Source: Quillaja saponaria
Lineage: Eukaryota; Streptophyta; Magnoliopsida; Fabales; Quillajaceae
NCBI GenBank assembly: GCA_029379385.1
Contig: CM055617.1
Coordinates: forward strand, 9,176,001-9,240,000
DNA: 64,000 nt
Direction: 5' to 3'
The position numbers and the translations under genes were made by a program. Within the stretch, counting starts at the first letter, position 1; each line of letters starts with the position of its first letter. The notes beneath the pieces were generated by a model. The model did no database searches. It was not told the DNA's origin and saw only the letters and a list, made by a program, of their open reading frames with translations. Of this stretch, positions 29,478 to 41,672 are shown one piece after another.

Positions 29478-32400
29478 CTATCTCCCTACCACCACAGTGA
29501 CAGTAAAATCGTTAGAGGATACAATTTCATGGCCGTCTATAAAAAATTCTCTATCTGCAGAATTTCTCATAGAAGTAAATGATGGCTGTCTAGGCGCTGG
29601 AAGACTTATAGCTTCACTCTCCAACATTAACACTACAGAAGGCATGTTTGGTCTATGAGCTGCAGAATCTTGCACACAAAGCATTGCTATATGTATGCAT
29701 CTCAAAGCTTCAACTGAAGAACATGTATTACGAATTGAAGAATCTATAAGCTCCATTGCTCTCTCTTCGCTCCAAAGATTCCATGCCTAAAACCATTAAA
29801 CCAATATATTATATCATGCATTACAGTATCTAATTAATGGTCAGATTTGAGTTTCTGGTGTCACATGACATTGATTAGCATAGGGACAATACACAACGTA
29901 ACTGATGTACTCACATGTCCTACAAGGCTTGAGTGTTCAGATAAACGGAAGCTCGTGTTCCTGCGGCCACTCAAAATCTCAAGCAATAACACTCCAAAGC
30001 TGTAAACATCAGATTTGACAGAAAATAGACCTTCCATTGCATATTCAGGGGACATATAGCCACTGCAGATAATTTTAATTTAGTTATTGACATATGTAAA
30101 AGGATCATTTAGTATACAAATGAAACCAATTCATACTTACTATGTGCCAACTACGTGGTTTGTATTAGCTTCATTCTGGTTCCCCCCAAAAATCCTGGCC
30201 AGGCCAAAGTCTGAAATTTTGGGGTTCATGTCTTCATCCAACAGAATGTTGCTGGCTTTAAGATCTCTATGGATTATTCGAAGTCTTGAATCTCGATGGA
30301 GATAAAGTAGACCTCTCGCGATCCCTTCAATAATTGCAATACGTCTCTTCCAGTCTAGTAGTGCTTGCTTGGTTTGATCTGCAATGAAATTCACTAGAAA
30401 GTTCAGAACGAATGTGTGAGAATCATGTGCTCGTGCATTACGTGTGTAACCAGGGTTAAAGAAGGAATAAACCATACCAAAAAGGAAGTAATCCAAGCTC
30501 TTGTTTTGCATGTATTCATATATCAGCATCTTCTCTTCCTCTTGAATGCAACAACCTAATAGCCTAACTAGATTTCTGTGTTGTAGTTTGGCGATCAGTA
30601 TAATCTCATTCTTAAACTCCTGCAAACCTTGGCCAGACCGTCCGGAAAGCCTCTTCACAGCGATCTCTTGTTCCCCTGGGAGTTTTCCCTGGTAATGGAA
30701 TAAAGTAGTTGTTTTTAGTAGATTTTAGGTAACATTCCATTCCTTAAGGGCATGCTTAGCATGAGTACTTACTTTGTATACAGGACCAAATCCCCCTTGA
30801 CCGAGCTTATTTCCTTCAGAGAAGTTGTTTGTAGCTCTTAAAATGCTATTGAAGTTGAACAATGGCAGTTCTGGTCCACTTATTTGATTTCCTTCTGTAA
30901 GCTCAACTGATCCGGACAATTCTGTTGAACATTCTCTACTCTTGATTACATCATAAAATGGAATCTCGCTGTCCTTGCAACATGAAGCTGATGAAACTAT
31001 GGGTAGAACTGAAAGCGAAAGGGGACACAACAGAATTTATTAACAAGAAATCATATCTTTCTTTGTCATTTGTCAGGAGTTTTTTCCTTCTTATTCTACA
31101 ACTAAAATAAAGGTGAAAAAGAACTTCTTACCTTTGAGTTTTTTCTTAAACCTCCATATTAGCCATATGGATATTACTAGGAAGATAACCCCCGCTAGAA
31201 CAATTAATATTATCACAATGTTGGATAGTTTTCTCTTGTCACCTGTATTTGCAGACACAGAATTCAAATACTGTTATCTCTGTAAGCAACATATTGAAAC
31301 CTGCTAATGAGAAGCTTAAGTGATTCTTGTGATACTTTCAAATATGCTTGCTCTATTTCTTTTTAAAAAATCCACTAGACAATAAAATGAACTGAAAGGA
31401 AATTAAGTACTTATCAGTTTTTCAATCATTTATTCATCTGATATTTAGGTTGCATGCAAGAATAGCCTACTACACTGCCAATGGCATTTGGATTTACGAT
31501 TTCACAAAGTTTTCAGGGTTATACCTGCATTTTGAGTGATTTGACAAAAATATAAGCTACACTTGGAAAACTTACCTACACCAAGTGTAGCAGAATGTAG
31601 GCAGACAGGCTATTGCAGTACCATCAGTAAAAAACATAAGAGTAACAGAAAATAGGAACAATAGAATTTTAGTTTCTCTACCATGGATGTGTTTACTGTT
31701 GGTCATGCAAGAAATGTTAAATCAAAGATTAAAGACCCCCGGCAGTATAAGACTATGCACATTTAACCAAAGCAGTAGCTCTATGGAACAATTTTAACCT
31801 GTTCAGAATTTCGAAAGAAGGGAATTTTTTTTCATGTTTTAACAATCATTCAGCAACCATGATGGTATTAAAGTTTTCCTTGATAATAATTTGGGTATTG
31901 GCAATTTCTCAAATAATTTACAAGCAAGATACAACTGTCTTCTAAATCATAACGTAGAACTTATAAATCAAAATGATCAAAAGATGAATGAGGTTGCACC
32001 TTACCTAAATCAGAATATGCAAGTCGGATAAACAATGTGTTTCCTCCTTTAGAAAAGTATTGTGCATCGACTAAGTCCCCATTCCATACCAAACACCCAA
32101 TCCCATTGACCTCTGCATATGCAGTACAAGAATTATTCTGCAAACACTTAGCCTTACAAGTCCAATTGTAACCAGGAACCACCAGGTTTGCGAAATCTGG
32201 CAAGCTTCACTGATCTGACAGCAAAAAAACCATCTTCTTCAACATTCTCCGCTGTTCCAATGCTACTATTCCTCTGAGACATTAATTGTGTCTTCCTTCT
32301 ACACCCACCAGACCAATTCCCATTATTCCACTGATCCCAGTGTCTTGGTTTAAAACCTCTCATACAACTACACTTGGGCGAATCATTTCCACTGCAGACA

Positions 32401-33331
32401 CCAAAGTTTCCACATTTGTTGTAAAACTCACACGTGTCACCAGGATCAGGATGAGACTGTATCAAATTCCAATTCTTTTCACCTTCATTCCACCGGAATT
32501 GCTTTTCATATCCATCCCAAGTTAATTGAAACCATATTTTATCAGAGCTATGTAATGGTTTATAGGTGAAATATCTGCTTCCTTCATTGTCAGGGAGAAG
32601 AAAGTTCGAAACCATACAAATAATTGCCTGTCGTATTTGGTACACCCGTAAATACTCTTTTATCCCAATACCCACTTCTCCATCTCCTACTGGGTCCTTC
32701 CCATATCACTATCTGGGCTGATACTTGAGCATCAACCCCCATTAGAGTACTTTCCTGGGGAGGGATCAGTCTCTGATTTCCATGAAGTGAAGACACTATA
32801 TTCTCCCATTTCAGCATTCACTCGCACTTTCATCTTGGGTAAGTATGTATCGGTTAGATTATCAAAGCTTTTCCAATAGATCTTTTCGTTGTAGTCCCTG
32901 CTAGACTCCCCGCTAGAAAGAATAAGATCCCCACTATCATCAAGAATAGCTGTTGAATTATTAGATGAAACTGAAGCATTTGTAGTCCAAAGTGTTGTGT
33001 TATTTCCATCTAAAACCACTAAATTTCCATCATTTCCAATTGTTATTGCTCCTGCTTTATCTGGGATAGGGTTTTCTCTGTTAGCTACCCATATGACTGG
33101 TAGTGCTGGACTGGCAGAATACCAAATCCCAACGTATCTTGACGTAGGATTCTCTTGCCCAAAGAAACCCAGTTCAAAAATACGATCTTTCGATACCAAG
33201 GTTTCACCATCTCTGATGAACACACCTCGTCTGATTGACTTGGCGGCATGGGTAAACAGAAATTCAAAGAAGAAGATGAATAAGAATGAGAAAAAGAGAA
33301 GACTAACTGGGTATTTGGAAATGAAACCCAT
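29478..33331 (-). CDS. B120-type G-type lectin S-domain receptor-like kinase, 7 exons, three frameshifts in exon 1
   Basis: Exons: 33331-32005, 31242-31132, 31008-30773, 30688-30478 (211 bp), 30378-30141 (238 bp), 30062-29915 and 29786-29478. The start at 33331 is preferred over the in-frame ATG at 33511 because it is followed at once by a signal peptide ([17 protein letters not shown]). Lectin ([11 protein letters not shown]), EGF-like ([13 protein letters not shown]) and PAN ([11 protein letters not shown]) parts, the membrane span ([16 protein letters not shown]) and an RD kinase ([33 protein letters not shown]) are all present. Three separate net +1 shifts lie near 32743, 32600 and 32204. 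Together they add three bases, so the frame is regained before the exon end. Corrected length is 858 residues. The juxtamembrane exon is long (236 bp against 125 in the first copy). Assembly error is plausible, and real decay is possible. The kinase half is intact. Confidence 0.83.
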
Positions 33332-34924
33332 CACAGAGGGTCTGAGATTACAGGCATTAGTCTGTCTGTTTGATGACATCAAGTAGGGGAGGTAGTGGTT
33401 AAAGGGTTTGTGAGAAAAAATCAAATAGGAAACTTCCTCAACCGCCCACATGCTCGTGTTGTCTGGCTGAGGAATTTGACCAAATTTAGGCAGTGATTGT
33501 TGCCACAACATGATAATAAATTAGGTGGTTCCCAAATCAATCAAATCCCAGTTGAAATTTAGCACGTTTTGAGGTTTGAGATTTGAAAATCCGTTGAAGT
33601 AAAAGGTGCGTGTATTTAATAAATTTCCAAAATTTGATATATAAATTGAAAAATGGTGATTAATCATTGACTAAATGAATCCCACCCACGGTATGAACGT
33701 CCAGCTTTTATACACGTTACTGCAAAAATTCTCAAGAATATTTCATATCACTTTTCAACACAATTCATTTTCTCTAGAATGTGTAAATAATCAATGGATC
33801 AGAAGTTATTAATATTTTGTTTCTATTTATAGTTGATCTGATTTTAATTTGTTAAAATTTGATTCCATTGGAATTAGACTAATTTTGTATTTTTTAAAAA
33901 TAATATACATAATTATATATCTATTTTATTAATTGTCATCCCTAATAAGAGAGATCCTAAATATGAATTGCTAATACAAGTTTGCTATATAATGTAGAGA
34001 CATCCTAAATTTGTTGGTTCCACCTCTCAAAACAGAAAGGGCTAGCTTGGTAAGTACGAATAATTTTTACGGAATTGAAATAATAAAGAGAATGAGAATG
34101 AAATGCAAATAAAATACAATGATCATTCTATTATATTATATTATTTGGTAACGTCAGTGAGAAATAATCATTTTATTTTATTTATTAATTTTTTATGTAG
34201 TTTTTAGACATAAAATAATATCAAAAATTTTATTTAAATGACAAAAATATCCCTTTGTAGATAAAATAATAAAAATTATATTATTTCAAAATGACAAAAA
34301 TATACCTCTAAAGATAAAGTAATAAAAACTAAACATAATTTATGAAATAAATATATTTCTTAAATTTTTTATTTAATTTAAAAAAAATTATATTATTAAT
34401 TAATTTATTGTTATTGTTATTACATAATTTATTTTACTATTTCTTATTTCTAATTTTTATTATTTATTAATATTATATTTTAGTCTAAAATTACTTAACT
34501 AATTTATTTATTTATAATTATATTATTTACAATGATAGAAAGATATTTTTATCATTTAGCTAAAATGAATTGATTTATTATTATTTTTATATATAAATTT
34601 TTTATTTTATATGATTTCATAATTTTTTAATGTGATATGAAAAGTATTTTTTTCATTTGACTAAATTAAATAATAAATATTATTTTTTATTTATGAATAA
34701 TATTATTAATATTTCATTTTTTATTTTGTGTGATAGAATGATTTTTATTTTTTTTCATTTTATTGAACTAAACTAATTCCATACAAATAAGAATGAGCAA
34801 TCCTATCCCTAAGTGAGTTTGAAGATTATTATTTTTATGAAATAAAATGACTTGAATGAAATGATTATTTTGAGATATAATGTACCAAATTAAAAAATAT
34901 TTATTTCATAGAATTATATATAGA
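33332..34924. other. Intergenic, promoter side of the fourth receptor kinase
   Basis: The presumed promoter and 5' leader of the minus-strand gene lie in the first few hundred bases. Beyond about 33.8 kb the DNA is extremely AT-rich with many A- and T-only words. No coding sequence, RNA gene or transposon end could be supported. Confidence 0.45.
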
Positions 34925-36140
34925 ATGAGATCATCACTCTCCGCTACCGGGATTGCCAACCAATAGAAGATAAGCAAAATAGAAATGGAAGTTGTCAAAT
35001 TCCTAAGTTCCGATAATGACAATGACATATACCAAAACTCAAAGGTCAAACGTGCATTTTTCATCAAAAATAATCTCTTTAGGACTTTAGGAAACAAAAG
35101 TAGAAAACATGCTATCAAATGTAGAAACCAATCGTGAGAGCAGTTCAAGATTTTTTTTATTTTGAGGAGAAAATAATAATTGTTATTAATAAAAGAAGAC
35201 TTGACGACAATTATAATATTAATAAATTCTAATCAAACCTAGTGTTTCAACATAAATTATAGCGAGAAGAAAAAAATACTAAAAATAATCAGATTTGAAA
35301 AAAAAAAAAAAATTACTATAACTGAGAGATCTATTATAAAAATATGCAGTCATAAGGATCGATTTATTTAAAAGTAAAAAAAAAAAAAAAATTAAAAATT
35401 GAAAGACTAATTAGCAAAGAAAATTAGTGATAAGGCCACTAACAACATTAATACTAATCATATAATACGATTAGGAATTTAAGAAAATATGGATTTAAAT
35501 TTTTTCATGTGTAACATAAATTATGTTACACTCTACCGGAATTGTCAATAAATAGAAGATAAAAGAAAAAATAAATTGGAGGTTTCCAAAGTCCTAAGTT
35601 CCAAAAATGACAATGACATAGACCAAAAATCAAAGGTCCATTGTGCATTTTTTTCATCAAAAATAACCTCTTTAGGTAAGAAAAGTAGAAAACATGACAT
35701 AAAATGTAGAAACCAAACGAGAGAGCAGTTCAAGATTAATTTTTTTTAAGGAAAAAATAATCATTGTTATTAATAAAAAAAAATTAACAACTCCTAATAT
35801 AAATTAAATATCAATAAATTCTAATAGTAATACAACATAAATTTTAACTTTTATATTCTTATAATTGAGATGTAATTTTTATTATAAATCTATTACAAAA
35901 ATGATAAGATTTGAGAAAACAAAGTATCACAACCGCTAGATTTATTATAAAAATATTCAATCATAAAGATTGATTTATTCAAAAGTAAAATAATAATGAT
36001 AATAATAATAATAAAAGACTACTTAACAAAGTAACTTTGTGATCAAGGCCACTGGCACATAATACTAATTATTTATAATACGATTAAAATTTAAAAAAAT
36101 ACGGATTTGAATCTTTTCATAACAGAAGTTATGTTACACT
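34925..36140. repeat. Imperfect tandem duplication, two copies of about 600 bp
   Basis: The block at about 34925-35525 is repeated at about 35526-36140. Shared landmarks keep order and spacing: CCTAAGTTCC near 35002 and 35593, GAGAGCAGTTCAAGATT near 35135 and 35720, GATTTATT followed by AAAAGTAAAA near 35360 and 35960, and ATGTTACACTC near 35524 and 36131. The copies differ by many substitutions and short indels, so the duplication is old. Minus-strand frames of 80 and 62 codons, both starting MNCS, are the same chance frame in the two copies. A short ATA/ATT microsatellite lies at 35988-36014. Confidence 0.8.
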
Positions 36141-37871
36141 CATGTTAGAGGAAGAGCAACTTATTCTTAAAAATATATTTAATTTTGTTTAAAACTTTAA
36201 ATGTGTAGAGAATGGATCCAAGAAAACACTAAGTTTGGGACCCATTTGTCATGAAATCCTTAATGACTTTCTTAAAGTAACAACAAAGATCAATAGAGAA
36301 AAATATTACAAAATGTTGACTTTCTAAGAAAATATAAAATTATTATTAATTTTAGAAAATACTTGAAATTTCTGTACATTCTAGATGCTTCTTTCATATA
36401 TCCTTTCCATGTTAGATCATATAAATAAATTATAAAGACTCATGTTTTTGGCACAATGATTATGTCAAACACTTAAAGTGCTTACATTTCGGTGTATATT
36501 TCGTTAGTCTGAAATATCTATGAAGGTAAAGCAAACCTCAGTGATTCCTTCAATTATGTTAAACATTTTCACCACTGTAAACAGTTTTTTGTTTAAAGGA
36601 CTCACGACTTTGGATAGAAGAGATTGAAAGGTTGAGGAAATGAGAGTAGAGAAGAGTGTATATTTCTTTTAGTTTTAAAGTTTTTTTCTTTCAAACAACG
36701 GAGATGAAATAGAAGGATACGTATATGTACCTCTCAAAATCTAGGGAGATAATATAATCTATTATAATTCTTTTTTGTAATGACTAAAATATACTTATTA
36801 TTTTTATCAAATATGTTTTAATATTGAATAAAATATTTTAAAGACATAATAGTAAAATTATATAATAATATATATTATCACTTCTCTTTAACCCCCAATA
36901 AAAAAATATAAATTCTGTACCCATTTCCTTCCTTCTCAATTTTTTTTTAACTCGCAAATGAGATAAAAGATAAATATCATTTTTTTTACTCATCAATTCT
37001 TCCAAACTTCCAAATTAATAGACCCTAACACACTATCAGAATGTCAATATCCTCTGAATTATTAACATTAATGTCTCTAAGAACTCCTTCATGTAGTTTG
37101 CTTATTACTTGCTTAATCATTTGTTCAAAGTTGTTAAATCTCCTTTTGCCTTAATGAGTAATGCAAGTTGGACTGACAAGTGAAAAGAACAAAGATCAAC
37201 AGCTAGACAGAATTATATTGCATTTATTACAGATTTGGATCCTCTCCTCTCAGGAGAAATTCTTTTTCCATGATATGTGAAAGGTACATAATTAACCTCC
37301 TTCCTAGATGGTCAATAAAGGCATTTTTTACAGCCAGTTCATTTTTTTCCTCTCAGATATTGCAAGAGAACAAATGGCAGAAACTGCAAAGAGAAAGATA
37401 ACCAGAAACTAGGATGAGTGTGAACTTACCCAATCTAGAGGACACATAATTGGAACTCGGCAATACACAATTTCAACAAGAATCATGTATGAAAAAAACT
37501 GAACTCATGTACAAAAGTATGTCTAAGTTGGTAAAAGTGAATTTGGGTAGAAATGTGAACAATATACTATTCTGTAGCACTGAATAAATTTGAGAAGAAA
37601 TTGTAACAATATGAAAGTATGATGAATGAGAAGGTAAAATGTATAGTTTTTGAGAAAGTATATATAATGAACTTTCAATACCTGACCCTGTCTCAATCAG
37701 TGATTAATTGGTGTGGTTGCTGGGAGAATTATAACAAGGCTTGGAATTGCAGAAACTAGCTAATCTGCCTTTGATGCTTGTATAAGTTGATGTAGGAGGA
37801 TCTGTGACTTTTCTGAGCGGACTCAGCACTAAACATAACCTGCCTTTGGACGAATAAGATTGACAATCTCA
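36141..37871. other. Intergenic, no gene supported
   Basis: AT-rich DNA between the tandem duplication and the kinase fragment. No frame shows similarity to a known protein and no transposon ends were recognised. Confidence 0.45.
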
Positions 37872-38631
37872 CTATGGAGCATTAATTGAAATAACAGTAG
37901 CAGTATTAATTGGGCCTATATCTCTTGCATGTTCTTGCAGGCACAAGTCTCCTATGTGTCTGCATCTCAACATATCAATTTGAAAGGTTGGGTGAGTTAT
38001 CTCTGGATCTATTAAAGTTACAACATTGCCTTCATTCCATGATTTCCATGAATAAAAACATCACAAAATCAAGTTTGATTACTAGAATTTAGAAGGAACT
38101 TCAGGAACAAGAAGTAAGACACCAGCAAAATGACACATGCAGATATACTTACATATCCTAAAGGGCTCAGAGATTCCTGATCATGATAAAAGCAGGTGTT
38201 TTTTCTGCCGCTAGCAATCTCAAGTAGCAAACTCCATAGCTGAATAAATCTGATTTCTCTGAAAATAGCCCTTCCATTGCATATTCAGGGGACATATAAC
38301 CTCTGCATTGGAAGCACAAATCACAATAACTCAGATTTGAATTTAGTATAGTCAATTAGTCATATAAGAAAAAGGAAATGGAATACTTGCTATGTTCCAA
38401 GTCCAACAACCCTTCTAGTATTACCCTCACTTTCACTGCCACAAAAAATCCGGGCCATACCATAATCTGATATTTTTGGATTCAGCTCTTCATCTAACAA
38501 GATATTACTTGCCTTTTGATCTCTGTATATAATTCTTAGTCTAGAATCTCTATGAATATAAACCAAACCTTGAGCGATTCCTTTTATGTTAAAGCATTTT
38601 CTCCTATCCAAGAGTTTCTGTTTTAGGGGAT
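37872..38631 (-). pseudogene. Decayed 3' fragment of an S-domain receptor kinase (last three exons)
   Basis: Only the last three kinase exons remain: about 38631-38392, 38310-38153 and 38048-37872. Exon 5 has the catalytic loop as YRDQKASN instead of HRDLKASN and DYG instead of DFG. Its donor is GC instead of GT. Exon 6 has [10 protein letters not shown] and then a one-base shift after FSYGV; the shifted frame reads on as [10 protein letters not shown]. Exon 7 lacks the expected AG acceptor and GCATGG start but keeps SWNEGN and LRC..IG.LCLQEHA, ending in TAG at 37874-37872, well short of the normal tail. No upstream exons (glycine loop, membrane span, S-domain) were found. Retained introns show it arose by DNA-level duplication, not retroposition. 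It belongs to the same minus-strand array. Confidence 0.88.
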
Positions 38632-39522
38632 CTGGAAAAATTAAACAAATGGAATGCGAACACCATAGCTGAAGGTAATATCAAATGCATAAGGAAAATC
38701 TACTGAATCACCAGCCGAGAATGTTTCAAGACAGAAAAACTGAACTAAAAGGGTAAATTTCTTGTCTTCTCATTTGCTGACTTTAGAAAAAACTGAAATG
38801 TTTTGAGACAGAAATATTTACAGATAAGAAAGAATTAGTCCTTGAAAAATCTCATCCACATGATCAGTCCCATGGCTTTGAACTTGAATCTCCCGAGCAA
38901 AAGTCACCATCTTCAGGGGAAGCAACGCAGTCACATGAATCCAAACTATGGCAGACGTTAATAAACAATGACAGAGTTAAATCCATATATTCTGAAACTA
39001 GGGGAAATTTCTTTGTCCTAGACTAGAAGACATTCCCAGCTTCATCAGGAACTTTCTTATTTACCATTTATATGAGAGGAAAATAAGATTTTGACTAAAT
39101 TTGAAAGAAACTTATTAATTATTTTAATCATTAGTGATGTTCGAATCTGTTTAAAAAATAAATTTTTAAAACTCTAAAAAATTTAGAACTCAAGAGAATT
39201 CAATGATTAACTCTGCCAAGGCTGTACTTTTTGTTGTGAACTGCGTCCAAATTCCCAAAACCAAGTTTCCTGTTTTGTAAAGGAAAATGCTGGACATGAC
39301 CAGCAAATCTAATTGCTGGTACCATTCTAGCTTCACATGCAACTTCCAGGAAAGAGTAACTATCTCACACAGAAAAGTAATTGCTCAGCACTATCTCTCT
39401 TGGCCTAATTCACAATCTCTCTCTCATCTGTACGTCCCTTGGTTGTCATCACCCATCCCCACTATTTTTCCAACAAATATTCCTTTATTGTACTTTCCTT
39501 CCAAGCTTCCGTTCCCAGCCAT
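38632..39522. other. Intergenic; receptor fragment side and EF-hand promoter side
   Basis: The receptor kinase exons expected upstream of the fragment are missing here. The right part should hold the promoter of the EF-hand gene. No other feature could be supported. Confidence 0.4.
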
Positions 39523-39541
39523 ATATATATTTATATATATA
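39523..39541 (+). promoter_or_regulatory. TATA-rich core promoter candidate
   Basis: ATATATATTTATATATATA lies about 80-95 bp before the ATG at 39620, preceded by C/T-rich sequence, as in many plant core promoters. The transcription start is not determined. Confidence 0.45.
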
Positions 39542-39619
39542 TTCACCTTTCCATGATGATCACCAGAAAAAAATAAACATCTTTGACGTTGTGATCCTGG
39601 CCTAAAGCTGTGTCTTACA

Positions 39620-39961
39620 ATGGCATCAGAAAATGCAATTGTTTTCGAGGATTACTTTCCGGAAATGATGGAGAAATTGGGAGCAGAAGGTTTCATGAAG
39701 GAATTGAGTAATGGGTTTAATTTGTTGATGGATAGAAAGAAAGGTGTGATAACATTTGAGAGCTTGAAGACGAACTCGGCGTTGCTTGGGTTGCAAGGAA
39801 TGAATGCTGAAGAAGTCATGGAAATGCTAAGAGAAGGTGATTTAGATGGTGATGGAACTTTGAATGAGATGGAGTTCTGTACTCTTATGTTTAGGCTGAG
39901 TCCTGCATTGATGAAAAGTTCCAAAGAATTGTTGGAGGAAGCCATCTTTTATGAACTTTAA
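39620..39961 (+). CDS. PBP1: PBP1/KIC-like EF-hand calcium-binding protein
   Basis: A single-exon gene of 113 residues. One canonical EF-hand loop spans Asp74 to Glu85 (DLDGDGTLNEME), with acidic or oxygen ligands at all the expected positions, followed by FCTLMFRLSP. The N-terminal half has NGFNLLMDRKKGVITFESL, a motif shared with Arabidopsis PBP1 (PINOID-binding protein 1) and KIC. By family knowledge these are small cytosolic calcium sensors: PBP1 binds the PINOID kinase and KIC binds the kinesin-like KCBP. The partner here is not shown by the sequence. The ATG is the first in frame and a TATA-rich region lies about 90 bp upstream. Assignment to PBP1 rather than KIC rests on the LMDR.KGVITFESL stretch. 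The gene is intact. Confidence 0.9.
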   Translation: MASENAIVFEDYFPEMMEKLGAEGFMKELSNGFNLLMDRKKGVITFESLKTNSALLGLQGMNAEEVMEMLREGDLDGDGTLNEMEFCTLMFRLSPALMKSSKELLEEAIFYEL

Positions 39962-41180
39962 TTAGATCGTATTAATCCCTGCAACAAGAAAAAGGTGCTT
40001 TTATTTCTTGCTCTCTGGCTGTACTGTAGTCTGAAATTCCTTATTATTAGAGATCAGTTGTTTTGTTTGCAACATTTTTTTACCTTATATCATAATCTTC
40101 TCCTTACTCTTCAATTGCTAAGCCCAACTGATCACTTACCAAATCAACATATAAAAAGGACAAAAAAATACATCTAAAACTACTTGTAATGGGGTAATTT
40201 TTCTATTATTCAAGAAAAAAAAAATTGCAAAACATTCCAGCAGTTTTTATGTTGTAAGCCAAAAATATATCTAAAATGAGGTATAATGGATTGATTTTTT
40301 ATTTTTTTAATAAAAATTTGTTAAAGAAACTACAACAAAAAAACATTTTCAACGGCATCCTTATATTTGTTTATGGTAGAAATAACAACTTGTATTACTG
40401 TTTAGAAAAACTTATAACTAAATGTATGTATTAAAAAAAAAAAAAAAACCTTTATTTGTTTTTAATCACTTTATCAGAATTTATCATTTAATATAAAAAT
40501 GATTTTATGATTGTAAAAAAAAATTATGTGCGTAGTTTTATTCTACAATTTCATTTATAATGTGATGTGATGTAGTGCAATTTTTTTGAGATTTAACCAA
40601 ATGTCATTATCGCAGCTTTCTTGCACAAAACATAATGCACATTACTAACCCTAACCGGACCTAAAAATTATACATCATTGTGAACCGAATTAACATAACA
40701 ACAACTTCAATAGAAAACTAATTAAAAATAATAAATTCATGTGTCCAAGATAATCATAGTAACATTTTTTTTTTTAATATATACACTACTAAGTTATCAA
40801 TAAACTGCACTATCTTTCTCTCATTGCCACCTCAGATTAATTGATTGGTGCATATTTTTCAACTAGGATGAGAAGAAAATTCTTTTAAAGCAAAATCAAA
40901 GGCTGATTTTGGTTTTATTTATAGACATAGAAGCAACTTGCTCTTGCCCAAGTGTTTACTTTTATTTATTTATTTGTGGACACTTTTCTGTTTTTTAAGT
41001 GACCATGTGTGTCCTATCAATTTACGAATATCTCGACTAGTTATTTATTAAATATGATAACATGTTATTCAAAATTGAAAACTAAAAAATTTATGAAAAT
41101 TTAGACTGAGACCCTCAGAGTAAAAACAAAACACAGAAGGTGCTCAATATTATGTTCTTAGAGGGAGATTTAAGATTGAG
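39962..41180. other. Intergenic, no gene supported
   Basis: The first part is probably the 3' untranslated region of the EF-hand gene. The remainder is AT-rich with several A and T tracts. Nothing else was recognised. Confidence 0.45.
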
Positions 41181-41672
41181 ATGAACAAAAGCGAGCTCTG
41201 CAAATCTCCAGCCAACATGCATGAATTGTGAAACAATTGAGGCCAGCCTTTGTTGGGAGTCTTGGGACTGTGATGCCGGGGTTCACAGTGCTAACTTTAT
41301 TGTTGCTAAGCTTTCTAGGACCCTGCTCTGCCGTGTTTGTCAGGCTCTCACTCCTTGCAAATTGAAATGGCTCCGGTCCCAGGCTTAGACACACTATCTC
41401 TCATTGCAATGATTGTGGTGCAAATGGCGATCAGAATGATTAAGATGCTGATGATGACAGAAGAGATGAAGATGATGATGATGGTGAACCTGCTAATGAT
41501 GAAGATGAAGAAGAGAATCAAGTGGTTTCATGGTCTTCTACTATGCTTGCCTCCACCGGTTTCTAGTTCTTCAAAGAGTTCAGAAAGTTCAAGTAGATTC
41601 TTTAATGGTGAAAGGTGTTTCAGATTGACCCTGGTGCTGTTGAAACTGATGGGTTATGAGACAAAGCTTTAA
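41181..41672 (+). pseudogene. B-box zinc-finger (BBX/CONSTANS-like) pseudogene
   Basis: Spread over several frames are the parts of a small B-box protein. ATG at 41181 opens MNKSELCKSPANM, against the usual KKCELC.SPA, and then hits TGA. The next frame reads CETIEASLCW..DCDAG, then VHSANFIVAKLSRTLLCRVCQ, the conserved B-box core, with an extra Glu-Ser-Trp inserted. After another shift comes an Asp/Glu-rich GATGAN repeat tract and ENQVVSWSS, then, shifted again, PPPVSSSSKSSESSSRFFNG. The first zinc ligand is Ser instead of Cys. With at least three shifts and several stops in about 450 bp it cannot encode a working protein. By family, intact BBX proteins act in light and flowering control through protein-protein contacts of the B-box. 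The short size suggests the miP1/BBX30-32 kind. Confidence 0.8.

Noticed and set aside
34906..35733. Two related MNCS... frames suggesting a small gene pair
   Set aside because: They are the same chance frame in the two copies of a non-coding tandem duplication; the copies have diverged with indels and show no codon-level conservation.
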